Below are positions 46,858-58,771 of a DNA stretch of 64,000 nucleotides, in pieces (position 1 is the first letter of the stretch; each line of letters starts with the position of its first letter). The notes beneath the pieces were generated by a model. The model was given only the letters and a program-made list of their open reading frames with translations, did not search any database and was not told the DNA's origin. This DNA comes from Chondrus crispus (Eukaryota; Rhodophyta; Florideophyceae; Gigartinales; Gigartinaceae): the NCBI RefSeq assembly GCF_000350225.1, contig NW_005179069.1, forward strand, positions 464,612 through 528,611, written 5' to 3'. The translations under genes were made by a program, and so were the position numbers.

Positions 46858-47889
46858 TCATCGGTCAGCCCTACCAGGAGCTCCCTCCGGATCCGCACCA
46901 TAGGAATCCAGGGGACAATAGCTGGGATGACGAGGGACCTCGTGCACCTCGGCGTAGGTTGGAATGTGCGCGTACGGATCGCGGACAGGCTCCCGCCACA
47001 CAAGAGTAGGGTTCAGGGGCGGTAGGGCACCCCCGCGGGAAGACATCGCTCTGCTGTTGCGGAGTGCGTCACGCTCCCTGCGGTACCGGTCCCGGTCAGC
47101 GCACGCGCGCTCATACGCGTTCATATGCTGGAGCTTATCCTCCCGAGACCGTCGTAACTCCTCCGTGGCGAGCTGTAACTCCGATGACAGCCGCTCGCAT
47201 TCACTGGCTCGGCGGTGCGCGTCATCCGTCCGCTCCAAGAACCAGGTGGACAACGTTACAAATAATTCCCCGACCGACCAGGCGCAGTCCCGTAAATTAC
47301 CCAGAGCTCGAGAGAGCTAGGGTATGTCTGCCACTTTGCGCCGGGCAACGGGGAGGTCGTGCACCTCGGACCCGCGAATAGGCCCACACCCCAGCGGCGC
47401 CAGGGGCGGAACTGGGGGCACGACAGGAGCCCGATTCGCCGCAGGGCCCGCCACCGACGGCCTGGCAACTCGGGGAGGCGTACCATCTATGACGTCGAGG
47501 GTCGGACTAGCCGCGTCCAAATCGTGGTACCTTTTGCGCCGCGCCTCACGCGCCTCGGAGCCTACGCCCCCGAACGCGCCCGTACAAGGGAGAGTTGTCG
47601 GACCCGATTCGGAGAAGGACGGGAACGTATCGTTCCGAATATCGTATTGCAGGAACGCCGCCCGCTCGCCGAACGTGAAGTCAGTCCACAGGCGCCGGGC
47701 CTCCTCTTCGACGCGAAGCGCGCGTTGCAGAAGCTCAATGGCAGAGCCCAAGGTCCAGAGGAAGTGCGTAGAATGCCACTCCAGAGGATGGAGTGCCACA
47801 TTTGGGAGTCCCATAGCGACCCTCTCCAAATATGCAAGCGTGGCGGGGGGCTGGATAAACAACCGCCGGTTGACGCAGATCTAGCTCAT
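46858..47889 (-). pseudogene. Coiled-coil protein, antisense to the adjacent retroelement
   Basis: One minus frame runs from ATG 47889 to 46858 with only two in-frame TAGs (47881-47883 and 47317-47319). The N-terminal third is helical with aromatic residues (LEWHSTHFLWTLGSAIELLQ). A proline/alanine linker follows, then a strong coiled coil (ECERLSSELQLATEELRRSR). The C-terminus is proline- and tyrosine-rich. I do not recognise it. It might be a Gag-like protein of an oppositely oriented element, or an antisense accessory ORF. The heptad pattern and the small number of stops argue that this strand, not the competing plus ORFs, is coding. Confidence 0.45.
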
Positions 47890-47924
47890 TATGGCGCTGG
47901 TCACAGACCAAGTGTAGCATAAGC

Positions 47925-48510
47925 GCAGATCAGAATTAGATTTAAAATTAGATCGCGCGCGCGCACGCACATGTACTGTCAGGACTGTCAGGACGCCCGC
48001 ACACACGCGTATCATCGGCGCGCGCGCACACGTGTATGGACAGCGCTACAGTAGCTGAGTACGGTAGCTCAGCACTATAACGCGCTATAGTGCAGCACGG
48101 ACTGTACTGTAGCCCTGTATGATAGACGCGACAGACGCGTAATTGTATATTAAACTATGGGAACCGACGGCAGCGGAGGGAAGGCAAGCATCGGCTTGGC
48201 CAGACCCTCACCGTCGGCTAACCCGGAACGCTTACTCTAACTCGCGCACGCTCTCTCTGTTCGCGTTTTAGAGTAGAAGGACACGGGTAGCGGACGCGTA
48301 CGTGCGCGTGTGAGCTAGGATCCGCCTCCGCCCGTCGGCACTGAAGCGTCACCCAGTGCCGCGCCGGGGCGTCGAGGCGTCGATCCGCTCTACCACGTAC
48401 ACTAACGCGTTCGCGATCTGACCCGCTCTACCACCGCTATCGGCCCGTGTCCTTCCTCACGCGTTGCTTACTGGTCCTTTCTGTTCTTTTCGCGTTCTAC
48501 AGGGCCTCTT
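47925..48510 (+). mobile_element. 5' LTR of the chromovirus
   Basis: This segment matches the remnant at 16230-16760 in order and orientation, including the identical GGGGCGTCGAGGCGTCGATC. It lies directly before gag. A CG/CA-rich alternating stretch (about 47953-48050) sits in its first part. Exact ends are not defined because no 3' copy lies in the window. Confidence 0.55.
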
Positions 48511-48542
48511 ACGCGGACTGATCATACACCCCTGCCGTTGGG

Positions 48543-51246
48543 GTGTTTACACTACAGTGGTCTCCCGACCTAGAAGGCCACGCGATTATCGCGAGAAGAA
48601 TATCGTTCGAATCCGCGTCCGCGCGCGTCGAAATGGAAGAACGAACCGCCAACTCGATTCAGACGGAACCGGCGAATATGGAGTCAACCGCGTGCCGCGC
48701 TTCCGAGTCAGGCGCGCTGCACGCCCCCTTCGGCGGCGGCGCCGCAAGTCCTACCGGCCGCAAACCGTCGCCTTGGTTTTCAGAAGGACGCGCTTGCGCG
48801 ATGTATGCCAGGATCGCGGAATACATCGAGGACGTCCGGACCTCGCTTCGAATTGACGTCTCGGACGCGGTATTTACGCGCTGTATGGAAGAGCTACGCT
48901 CGCTTCGCGAAGGAGGGTTTGACCGCGTCTCCCAATCCTTGGAGAACCTCCGAGAGCTAGTTGACCAGCTACAGAGTCGGCTAGCGCTCGTCGAGGATTC
49001 GCGTCTCGATTCCCCTGTTGAGGACAGGGAAGGCCGCCCTGAGAGGTCGGCCTCATCAAGACGACCCGACGCACAACCCTTCCCGTCGGCGGCGCAAATA
49101 AACGTGTTTGCCCATATGGCCGTGGAACTCAACTCGACGCGGAGACGCGCTCGCCAGGAGGAACAGACCCCGACCAACAGGTCGCCCGGGGCTCCTACGA
49201 GGGGACCCGGTGCCACTGTTCCCCCCGATCGCTTCAGACGCACCGGAGTTCCAACCAACGGGTGCCGGATCCAGTCGGTACGCGGATGGCCCAAGACCAC
49301 CAATGGACGCGAATGTCGCGTCCGAAACCCAAGCCCTTGCGTGTGTCGCCGGAGACATACGGGGGATGAGACGCGTACCGTACGCGAACGACCAGGACCG
49401 TGGAGGAGCCGCCCGCGGATCAGGAGAACCGATTTTCTCTTTCGATCCTCGCTGGGGCGGCTACCAGCCGGTGGACCTCACCGCGCATCCCGGTCCGGTC
49501 GATATCCGAACGCTTCCCGTCACCCCTTTCGGGACTTTGGGACCCGCGGTGCCCGGGGTTGAGCCCGTCCATACCATGATACAGGAGTTTAGCGATGTCG
49601 CGAACTACCGCATGTATCGGTTGGACAATACGTCGAGGCTTGTTACCTCGGGAGACGCGGGACGGATCGCGAAGTACGTCCAGCGCTGTCGTGGGATTCG
49701 ACCCACGATGCGCAGCTTCGACGGCACTGACGCGACTCAGGTACTACCGTTCTTGAAGGATATACGTATCGCCTTCAACGTGCAACACCTAACCGAAGGT
49801 GTTGCCGTCCGCGTCTTCGCGCATTTTCTTGAACGAGACGCGGAAAAATTGTATACGAGTTACACCATGCGCGGACTACGCGCTGGCCAGCTTCACGACG
49901 ACGTAAGCTGGCCTGGTCTCGTCAACTAGTTCATCAAACGCTACCTCACGGACGACGTGTTAGGTGAAGCGTATGATACAGTCGCGACCGCGCAACAGCA
50001 ACCCCACGAGACGGAGAACGCGTACGCGGATCGATTGGAGTCCGCCGCGTTCCGATGCACCGCCGTGTTCACCGAACAAGCACTCAGGCATTATTTCGTG
50101 CGCAGACTAGCCCCGGCGACCCGAGCCGCCGTGGCTGAGACGGTGCAAAGACTGCCCGGATCGCAGAAGACAGACCTCTCAAGCATCCGCCGTATAGCGA
50201 CGGCGGAAGGTACTACCTTCCGCGCGCGTCGCGGCCTACCCCTGCCGGATCCGAAACCGGCAGGAAGAGCGGGTCGATCATCGAGGTCGAACGCGACAAG
50301 TTCACCCGCGACAGCCCTCCATATTGGAGAAGATGAGTGGCAGGCCGACCCTGTCCTCATCGCGCCAGGCATGGAGCAAGGGGGAGGTGGACCTCCCACA
50401 CCGGCGTCAACGCGGTCGACCGGAAGCTTCGCCACCGCGTTTGCGCATACTCGGCACCTGCCAAGTGGTACGGACCACAAGGTGCAGGAGCTGGACATTT
50501 AGCGTCAAGGAGAGGATCGCATATCGGCAAGCGGTCCTAAGTTAACCGAAGAGGAGACGCGTCACGCGGCATCTTTCGCATCCACAGACGGTAGCGCGTA
50601 CGTCTGTTGGCTATGCCGTACGTACGGGCATGCCATGTGCGCGTGTCCATTCCTGTCGCCCGAGCAACGGATGTTCACTGCGCACAGGCATTGCAAGTAC
50701 TAGATGGAGACGCGTCCTGAGATTTGCAACCTCCTCCAGCAATCGGTTCGCGAGGACCGATTTCCGCGTCAAGGGTGCCCGAGTCGAGCGGGTGCGGGCG
50801 CCCGCTTCCCGCCCCGCGGTGGCGGGTACCGTCGTAACGAACTCGACCAACGCGGGAGACGCGACTTCTGCCAGGCGGACACGCGATATCCGCGTCAAAA
50901 CGGAAGGGAAGACCGGGACCGTTCCAGACTCCCGCCGGGGGTACAGAACGCAATAATGTGCCTCCAGGACTGGGCAGAAGATACGCATGCCCTGCCCAGC
51001 GGGGAACGCGAAGGAGATCCGGCATCCGCGGCCCCGCAAATTCTGCAACGTCCGGACGTGGTGAATCAAGGCCTCGAAGTATCCGAATACTTCGACGAAG
51101 CCGCGAAACCGAGATGGACCACGCCCGCGCCCCCACTCGTCGAGGGACGCGGAGACGCGCCAGCTATCGGTAGCGACGCGTTTAGCTCCGATAGCTCCGA
51201 TAGCTCAAAAACGCGTAAAGACGGTTACGTTCGCGCGGTCGCGTGA
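48543..51246 (+). pseudogene. Chromovirus Gag
   Basis: The first part (48543 to about 49200) has a coiled coil (VSQSLENLRELVDQLQSRLA). After a frame change near 49150 one frame runs to 51246 with TAGs at 49927, 50500 and 50701. The capsid-like region reads MRSFDGTDATQVLPFLKDIR to YADRLESAAFRCTAVFTEQA, the usual retrotransposon Gag pattern. A zinc knuckle CWLCRTYGHAMCAC (Cx2Cx4Hx4C) lies near 50605. Gag packages the RNA and builds the particle. The extension after the knuckle is low-complexity and acidic. The next frame (pol) overlaps the end, as expected for frameshift expression. Confidence 0.7.
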
Positions 51247-54200
51247 GCCGTCTTGTCCATATCCCATCGACCCGTCACCGCGAGCCCGACAAGGGCACGG
51301 GGGATATTTACCGATAATATCTCCCACTCCTCCACGCGAAGACGCCGAAACTCGCGTGATTCCGGCGCAGAAAATAAGGGACGTCTTGGCTTCCGTATGC
51401 CCGACGCCCGAGAAGAAACCCCCGGAGCCCCCCGTGGGCTCTAAGCTGCGGGAGGACCGCGAACCGCGCAAGGACGCGACTTGTCGTGCGGACGTCAACG
51501 AAAAACAGACGTCCCGCGACCAAGGAAGAAGGACGCGTAAACGCGGAAAGAGCTGCCGCCAACGCCCCAGGCGAAACGACCTCGCGAATCGGACCGCGCC
51601 GAAGGTTGTCGACAGCGTCATCTGCTTGATGAAGTCGAAGATATATAATGTCCTCGGCTCGATCGCCACGGAGGACAACGCGTTCAAGCCTCACACTATC
51701 GCCGTTGATACGTGCTCGGGATACAATTTGGTGAGGAAGGCCAACTTTCCTCCCGACTGGACGCGTTACGTAATACGCGACGCGCCTCTGCCCCGGCTGG
51801 CAGGCGCCAATAGCAACCTGCTCAAGCTTAGCGCGGTTGTCCGGCTGGCCGTCCGGCTCCGGAACACGACGTTCCAGGTTCCGTTCGTCGTCGCCGACCA
51901 GCTCGTGGTTCCCGTTCTCCTTGGGACCGCGTTCATTGACGCGCACGTGCGTCGTATCGATGTCGACGCGCAGAAGCTTGAACTCCGTCAAGGTGGCTCC
52001 ATTGCCATTGTCGACGGGAGGGGGGAGCCGTCTCCCCCGACCAGACGACAAGGCCGTCAGACGACCCGAGCTGACGTACGCGAAGAAGCCCCGCAGGCGA
52101 TCCGTATTGCCCGCTGGGTTACCATCCCGGCGATGTCACAAGCTCACGTACGCGTAAAGACCGAGGGGAAAGGGCTCGTCTTCTTCGAACCAAAGCCGTC
52201 GCTTCAGCACCGCCTCGGGGTGAGGTTGACCAACGGCGTAGCCGAGGTCCTACCGCACCAGACCGTCGAGGCCGTCGTCGCGAATTTTTCGCGTTGCACA
52301 TGGCGGCTACCAAACCACACCGTCGTTGGCTAGGCCAAACGAAACCCCCTCGCGATCCTAACGCCCGAGCGCCGGGTCGCGGAGAAGATCGCGCACGCGT
52401 TGCACCTTACCGACTTGGACGACCAAGTCGGTGAGGTAGGAGCTGGCCGACCAAGCTCCGCCGAGGAGGTGATCGCCAACGCGGAGGTACGATCCGCGGA
52501 GTACTTCTCGCCGACGGAGGGCACTGTACGCGTACCAGATAAGGATCCTAAAAATCCCGCCACGCATTGGGAAAAGGGAGTGGATTTGTCATACATCAGT
52601 GATGACAGGGTACGCGGACAAGTCCTCGAGATGCTACGCAAGCACTCGGGCTTGTGGAACAGTACGCTCGAAACGATCCGAGCGCCGGAACACCGTATCC
52701 CCCTCGAGCCAGGCACGAAGCCCATCCGCTCGATGCCCTATCGGAAAGGGCCCGCGATGCGCGAAAGTGTCGCGAAAGAGGTCCACAAGATGCTGATTGC
52801 GGGAGTCATCGAACCCGCCAGCACCGAGTGGGCCTCCCTGGTAGTCCTAGTTCCAAAGAACTCCAAAGAAGGACGGAACCCTTCGGTTCTGCGTGGACTA
52901 CCGGCGCGTGAACGCAAAGACGCTAGCGGATTCGTATCCGCTGCCGCGTATGGACGATTGTATAGATTCGCTGGGCGACGCGGCAGTCTTCACGACGTTA
53001 GACTGCAACTCCGGCTACTGGCAGATACCAGTCGCGCCGGAGGACCGCGACAAGAAGACGTTCACCACGCACATGGCGACTTTTCGCCACCTACGGATGC
53101 CGTTTGGGCTGAAAGGGGCACCGGCCACCTTTCAGCGCGCGCTCGACATCATCCTCTCAGGCGTCCGTTGGCAGATCTGCCTCGTCTATTTGGATGATGT
53201 CATCGTCTTTTCGCGTACGCACGAGGAGCAGACGAAACACCTCGACACTGTCTTGAGCCTGTTGGGGAGCGCCGGCATCTCCCTCAAGCTCAAGAAGTGT
53301 AGCTTCTTTCAGTCCAAGATCCATTACCTGGGGCACGTTATATCCCCAGGTAAGCTCAGCGTCGCGGAGACTGCAGCCGACGCGTTCGGGATGTTCACGT
53401 TACCGAGGACGCTGACGCAGGTGCGCTCGTTCCTCGGGGCGTGCAACGTCTACCGCCGCTTCGTCAAGGGATTCGCGAAAATCGCCCGTCCACTGACGGA
53501 TATGACGCGTAAGGATGCCGACCCCGACTTCGACCATCCCACGGAGTCGCAACTACACGCGTTCGAGGAGCTCAAGTCGCGGATGATCGCCCCACCTATA
53601 CTCGTGCTTCCGCGGTATGGACGACCGTACATGATAAATACGGACGCGAGCGCGTATCAGCTTGGCTGCACGCTGTTGCAGGAGCACGACGGGTCCAACG
53701 ACTGGCGCCCCGTCGGCTACTGCTCCTACTCGCTGAACGAGAGCGAGAGAAACTACAGCGCGAATGAACGCGAGTGTTTCGCCGTAGTGTGGGCCGTCCG
53801 CACACTACGACCGTACGTAGAAGGCCCCAAGTTCACCGTCCGTACGTCTCACGACGCGTTGAGGTGGCTCATGTCCCTCACCGAAAGTTCCGGAAGACTC
53901 ACGCGTTGGCGGGTACATCTGGCTGAATACGACTTCACCATTCAGTACCGCCCCTGACGCGTGCATCATGTTCCCGACGCGTTATCGCGTCTCATCTCGC
54001 CGAGGGTTGCCCACGACCCTCGACCAGTCGTCCAGGTGGATGACGACATTCCCACCTTCGACGCGGGCACTACAGTACGCGAAGTCTCGGCCGAGCTCGT
54101 GGATCACGTCTGCACCGCGAAGTGTGACCACAAGACCGTCCAGGTGCTCGTCACCACGCGGAAGCACACCGAGACGCAAACAAGAACGCGTGCCCGAACA

Positions 54201-55859
54201 CGCGACGAGCCAAGGGGCGATGACGAAGCCCCGGCTCTAGAAGGACCCCCCACGCTGTGGGAGGAGACCGAAGAATTTGACGCGATCGATATAGAACGCA
54301 AAGAAAGCAACGAAGCAAACGCGTCTGACTCCCCGGTCGCCCCAGCGCAGGACGACCTGCCGGCCCCTCTTACGATAGAGGAGATATCCAACGAGCAACG
54401 CGTTGACGACTTCTGCCAAACGGTATTAGCAAGACAGTCTGAGTCCAAGGACTCCGCGTTCTTCGAGGACCACCAAGGGGTGCTTAGGCGCAGACAACCC
54501 TTCGACCCTGACATCGTTCAGGTGGTGGTGCCTCGGACCTTACGTGCTCGCTTGCTGCGGCTCTGCCACAACCGGGCCATCGCAGGACACCAGGGGCAGA
54601 ACCGCATGGACCAAACGCTCCGTCGCGAATTTTGTTGGCCACACCTGGCCGCGGACGTCGCGTCTACCGTGCGAAGGTGCCATACCTGCGCGATGAATTG
54701 CGTTAAAATACGGAAACATCTCAACCGATTGAGACTGTTCTCCGCAACGCGTCCGCTGGAGAGTCTCGCGATAGACATCCTGGGACCACTCCCGAAGACC
54801 AAGGCAGGGAAAAGATTCCTCCTGGTCATAACGGACCGCTTCACGAAGCTCACACAAGTCTTCGCGCTTCGAACCATCACCGCGTATACGGTCGCGATCG
54901 CGTTCTGCGACGCGTGGGTCTTCAAGTATGGCGTGCCGCGTTCGCTATTATCGGACAACGGTCCGCAATTTAACGCGAAGTTCTTCCAGAGTGTGTGCCG
55001 CGTCCTGGGGATAACCAACATGTACACCTCTGCGTACCATCCCCAGACGAACGGGCAGTTTGAACGCTACAACCGGACGATCTCGTCAATGCTTCGTAAC
55101 TACGTGAACGAACATCAGGACGATTGGGACGTGTACGTGGGGCCCTTGACTTACGCGTACAACTCCCACGTTCACCGAACCACGCGTACGACACCTTTCG
55201 AGCTCGTGCTTAGCAGACCTCCGCCGGAGTTCTCTCTCCGCAGAGTCGACGGGGACGCTCCCCCTCCGGATAGGGAGACGCAGCGGGCAGAGTTCGTCAA
55301 GACCCTCGACGCGACAATACAGAAGGCTTATGGAGGCCTGCGCCGTACGCAGGCCCGTTACAAACGCGACTTCGATAAACGCTTTCGAAGGATCAACGCG
55401 CACCTCAAGCCCGGTGACTACGCGTATCTCAACCCCACCGACGGTTCAAAGACGTCGAACAAGCTCGCATCACCGGCAGTTGGACCATACCGCATCTTGG
55501 CTAACGACCGACGCACGATCACGATCGATCGTGATGGGGTGACGGAGCGCGTCTCCGCAGACCGCTGCGTGTACGCGCCGCACCCTGCAAACGCGCCACG
55601 CGCAAGTACTACCACCCCGGGTGACCTTGCTGACAAGGTCACCGAGGGCACACGGTACGCCGTCGAACGGCTACTGAAACATCGCGTGATGAAAGACGGA
55701 ACTATCGAGGTCCTCATCAAGTGGGCGGATTACAACACGCCCACCTGGACTGCGAGAACCCACGTGCCGGAGGAGCTAGTGTCCTGCTACGCTCAGCGAC
55801 TCCGGACGCGTACAGGGCGAGACCTCTCCTCGGAGGTGAACGCGGACGTTCACTGTTAA
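51242..55859 (+). pseudogene. Chromovirus Pol: protease, RT, RNase H, integrase, chromodomain
   Basis: Pol is open upstream of 51356 and overlaps the gag end. Protease has AVDTCSGYNLV, a variant of the DTG/DSG active site, near 51705. TAG 52331 interrupts. RT begins near 52650. A one-base shift near 52866 precedes VDYRRVNAKT. The RT active site is CLVYLDDVIVFS near 53190. RNase H has MINTDASAYQLG and NYSANERECFAVVWAV. TGA 53955 precedes HHVPDALSRL. Integrase has an HHCC zinc domain (H and H before RRCHTCAM) and the D, D, E triad in LAIDILGPLPK, LSDNGPQFNAKF and NGQFERYNRTI. The C-terminal chromodomain (YAVERLLKHRVMKDGTIEVL, then IKWADYNTPTW) would bind modified histones and steer insertion. 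Confidence 0.85.
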
Positions 55860-55867
55860 GGAGGGGG
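55858..55867 (+). promoter_or_regulatory. Polypurine tract of the chromovirus
   Basis: AAGGAGGGGG overlaps the pol stop codon. A plus-strand primer here should be followed directly by the 3' LTR, which is not seen. Confidence 0.5.
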
Positions 55868-55870
55868 CCC

Positions 55871-56402
55871 TCAACCGCTACTTTACGGATAAACTAGCCC
55901 CTTGCGGTTAGAATCACGTTACGCGTACGAAAGGACAGGTGTTGCCAATGCAGGAAGACACAAGACATCGCGAGTCGGTAGAAGGGTATGGACGAACGGG
56001 CCCGGTCACGCGACGCAAAAAGGCCGAACGGTACCAAAAGCCGTCAGAGACCCGCCCCCTCGAAAATAAGAATACGAAACGAAGGCGGGGTAACATGTTG
56101 AACAGTGATTGGTTATTAAAAAGATTTTTCCTTCTTAAAAAGAACTGCGTTTGAATATTGCCTAAGCCGAATTTAAGCCTATTTATGGCTTTTAGACATA
56201 GGTCGCCAATTCGGGAAAGTATATTTATTCTTTGCGCACTGCAGCAAAGTGTGTAATTTTTGTGAAACTGTAAAATTCACGGTTTCAAAGAGTGAATAAT
56301 TCCTTGGAGTCATGATGTAGATCAATCTCCTCTACCTTTATGTCGGTGAACTACAGATTCGACAATCTTGACCCATGAAGTGCGGAGGCAATGTCGCAGA
56401 AA
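55871..56402. other. Expected 3' LTR position, no LTR found
   Basis: A 71-residue basic plus ORF (55939-56154) begins RHRESVEGYGRTGPVTRRKK; it may be retroelement sequence past pol. No match to 47925-48510 was seen. AT-rich DNA follows from 56100. Confidence 0.4.
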
Positions 56403-56451
56403 GAGATTGCATATAGCTGGCATTTCAGAGATGCCAGCTATATGCAATCTC
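56403..56451. repeat. Hairpin: 21-bp perfect arms, 7-base loop
   Basis: GAGATTGCATATAGCTGGCA plus T (56403-56423) pairs with 56431-56451. The loop is TTCAGAG. It ends four bases before the trehalose-phosphatase homology begins, so it may mark a repaired break. Confidence 0.9.
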
Positions 56452-56454
56452 GCA

Positions 56455-56826
56455 GTCAGTCGAGCACATGATGCTCGGCAAGCGCTCGAGGAGGTGCTAC
56501 ACGGCAGTCCGATGGAGGTCTTGATGGGGCAAAAACTCCTTTACGTTCGACGGCGAGGGGTGCACAAAGGAGCAGCAGTGGCTGAAGTGTTGAGACGCTT
56601 CGATGTCGAGGGTGAGGCGCCGGACTGGGTTTGTTCTATTGGTGACGACCTAACCGATGAAGACATGTTTAAATAAATATATCGCAATGCTGACGGGAAG
56701 AATATTAGTGTTCACACATGTACAGTTGAACGGAAGAGAACTTCAGCCAATTATTACGTACAGCATGTTGATGAAGTGCGTGACTAGTTGGAAAGGCTCA
56801 CACAAGTAGATGTAAATTCGCCTTGA
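56455..56826 (+). pseudogene. C-terminal piece of trehalose-phosphate synthase/phosphatase
   Basis: The frame reads ARQALEEVLHGSPMEVLMGQ, then YVRRRGVHKGAAVAEVL and WVCSIGDDLTDEDMF. The GDDxxDEDMF block is the signature of the HAD-type trehalose-6-phosphate phosphatase domain fused to the synthase in many eukaryotes. After a TAA (56674-56676) the same frame continues SVHTCTVERKRTSANYYVQH, the conserved C-terminal part of that domain, then TAG (56785-56787), ending 56826. The catalytic DxDxT half is missing, so this is a dead fragment of a host gene. It is bounded on the left by a hairpin. Confidence 0.7.
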
Positions 56827-57117
56827 TGGGGCATAAAATATTTGTATAGGAAGAAGACATCGCATCTTCTCAGAGCCTGTCGCTTAATGTTCTAGTCTCG
56901 GCCTTGCCTCCCTCCTCTCACTCCGTCGCTTGCTCGTGCACACATTGTTCCGATCGTCTAGCCTGTTTGGCAGCCAACCGTTAACAGTTCGACCGCTTCT
57001 CCCCGTTCCACCCGCCCACACATTTGCCGCATCTTACCACCACCTCTTTACCCTCTCACTTCCCGCCCCTTGCACCTCTGACCCCCAACCATCGCCTCTT
57101 AACCCCCCTGTAGGGGG
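56827..57117. other. Pyrimidine-rich spacer
   Basis: CT-rich plus strand ending in CCCCCCTGTAG, an acceptor-like sequence before the next GC-rich piece. Confidence 0.35.
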
Positions 57118-57300
57118 GTGAAGAGGCCCCCGGCGGCTCCCACCGCCGCATCCAGTCGCGCAACTTCTCCGAGGTCGACTTCATGGACTCCGGCCCGGGC
57201 CGCTCGCTCATGTCCGAGCCGCGGTCCTCGGCCTGCAGGACGAGCTCGACTCGCTGCAGCTCGACGACGTCCTCGTCGAGGAGTACTTGCTCGCCAAGCC
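57118..57300 (+). pseudogene. GC-rich exon-like scrap of an unknown host gene
   Basis: Right after the acceptor-like CCTGTAG, one frame reads EEAPGGSHRRIQSRNFSEVD and FMDSGPGRSLMSEP. A frame change near 57225 leads to LGLQDELDSLQLDDVLVEEY. Acidic and leucine-rich, GC-ending codons. Not recognised. The downstream sequence is AT-rich, so the exon appears cut off. Confidence 0.35.
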
Positions 57301-57580
57301 AGTACTGCGCACATTTCTTTCGCAACTTTGTTCACACCAAGACGCCACCCTCATGCCCTCCTTTTTCGGTTCTCGCTCCACCTGGTCTACCTGTATACTT
57401 TTCTGTATTTGTACAACACTCTTGTACATCGTGCTTTCTTCTACGAAAGAGGCGTCATACCACTTTCTCATTTATTAGCATGCTAGTTCCTTAAGCCCAT
57501 CTCCTCACCTTGCCCTTTGCCACCTTCTCCACTGGGTTGTACAATAAAGTTGAATCGTCTAGTCGACACATCCCGACATC

Positions 57581-58719
57581 TTAGTACACATAGACACCCT
57601 CAGGTGGTTCCAGGTATTCGAAGAATAGGTCGACACCGAAGTCATCAATTGTCTCAAACTCTGTCGCGAGGGGTGGGGCCATTCGACATCCTGAAAGCGC
57701 ACGAAGTGATACGGAGGTTGGAGGAAGCCTGTGTGACCTGTAGTTGTAAAAGGTGGTTTGGTGTCGTCGGAAATAGGGACCCAGTGCTCGAATACAAGAA
57801 CGGTATCGCCTGAAATGACCTCGTTGGTGGCCAATGAAGCATAACCTGTACCAATCATGGCATCGTTTCCCAGACCATTGTCCTCTTGCAGAATAGTGGT
57901 GCACTCTTTGGTCTGGTTCCGACCTGCTTGAAATATGCGTACAATGGGAATCCAGGGCTGGTCATCAATCTTGACAGTTCCCTGGACGAGAATCTTTGCT
58001 ATTTGTATGAGGCGGTTGTTGGGGAGGACGGGGCGGATTTGCATCATTGTGAAGAATCGTAAATATTGTTACAAGGTGGGAACGCTTGTTATATCTTGCT
58101 CCATTTGACGCTCTGAGCACATCCCTGACTTCTTGACGAGATTCATGAAATGATCAAGGGCGTCGACACCATTCTTGTAGATACTGAAGTAGGTCAGGTA
58201 GGCGCGGGCGACAAGGGCAACGGCAGTGAGAGGCAGATAGCGGTCGGAGACTGCGTTGCGAGCGATGATGATAACAATGTTCTGGGAGCCCATCTCCAAC
58301 CCCTGCGCGAGCCATTAGTAGGGTGCACAGACAATCTCAAAGACGGAGGACAAGGAAGGGGCGAGATAGTACGGACCGAGATGGCTGGTGGTGGTAACGA
58401 CGACGCCGGGGAGGATATCGGTCATCCATGGCTCCTGACCTTGGGCACCGACGTCGAGGACGAGAGCGCGTCGGGTTTCGCCATACTTCTTGTACGCCTG
58501 CTGCAGAGCGACTTTCCAATCTGAGACAAAGGTGTACTCCTCGTAGAGAGCAATTAAGACGCCATCGGAAAGCTCTACGATTTTGCGCGGCCTCGGCTTC
58601 TTATAAAAGGTGACTACTGTGCTGGGTACGAATTTCCCATTCCCTACGTCCAAAAACCTTTCCTTGTATATTCGTTTATTTTTGGGGCGCGTGCAGTGCA
58701 GTGTCATGAGCGAACACAC
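57581..58719 (-). pseudogene. PTEN-C2 region like that of class II formins
   Basis: One minus frame runs from 58719 to about 57690 with two in-frame TAAs (58315 and 58069), then a shift into the frame ending at 57581. It opens TFYKKPRPRKIVELSDGVLI, the start of the PTEN-like domain of plant class II formins. It continues through a phosphatase-like half where the CxxGxxR loop is replaced by ARNAVSDRYLPLTAV, so it has no catalytic Cys. The C2-like half follows (NNRLIQIAKILVQGTVKIDD, SGDTVLVFEHW, TGHTGFL, DDFGVDLFFEYLEP). In formins this region binds membrane lipids. No FH1 or FH2 actin-nucleating domain follows on the minus strand. Auxilin/GAK proteins have a similar region and are the alternative. 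Confidence 0.5.
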
Positions 58720-58771
58720 AGCCGCTCACAGCATAACATGCATCAATGTCTGGTAAATACCCGGAGGGTGT

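Larger units (their letters stand above)
47925..55870 (+). mobile_element. Ty3/gypsy chromovirus, defective
   Basis: Order is LTR, gag, protease, reverse transcriptase, RNase H, integrase, chromodomain, polypurine tract. This is the Ty3/gypsy order with the chromodomain that defines chromoviruses. The copy is defective: five in-frame stops and about two frameshifts. I find no 3' LTR after the polypurine tract, so the element is truncated or the 3' LTR was lost or replaced. GC content is much higher than in the DNA transposons. Confidence 0.85.

Noticed and set aside
47324..47922. Two ~187-codon plus ORFs opposite the coiled-coil gene
   Set aside because: Arginine/alanine-rich translations typical of GC-rich antisense; the minus strand has a clear heptad pattern and a longer continuous frame.
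55939..56154. 71-codon basic ORF after the chromovirus
   Set aside because: Short, with no recognisable domain; possibly leftover retroelement sequence but not supportable as a gene.
56368..56454. Treating the ORF start at 56368 as the true start of the trehalose-phosphatase fragment
   Set aside because: The first ~29 codons lie over the hairpin and have no similarity to the family; homology begins at about 56455.
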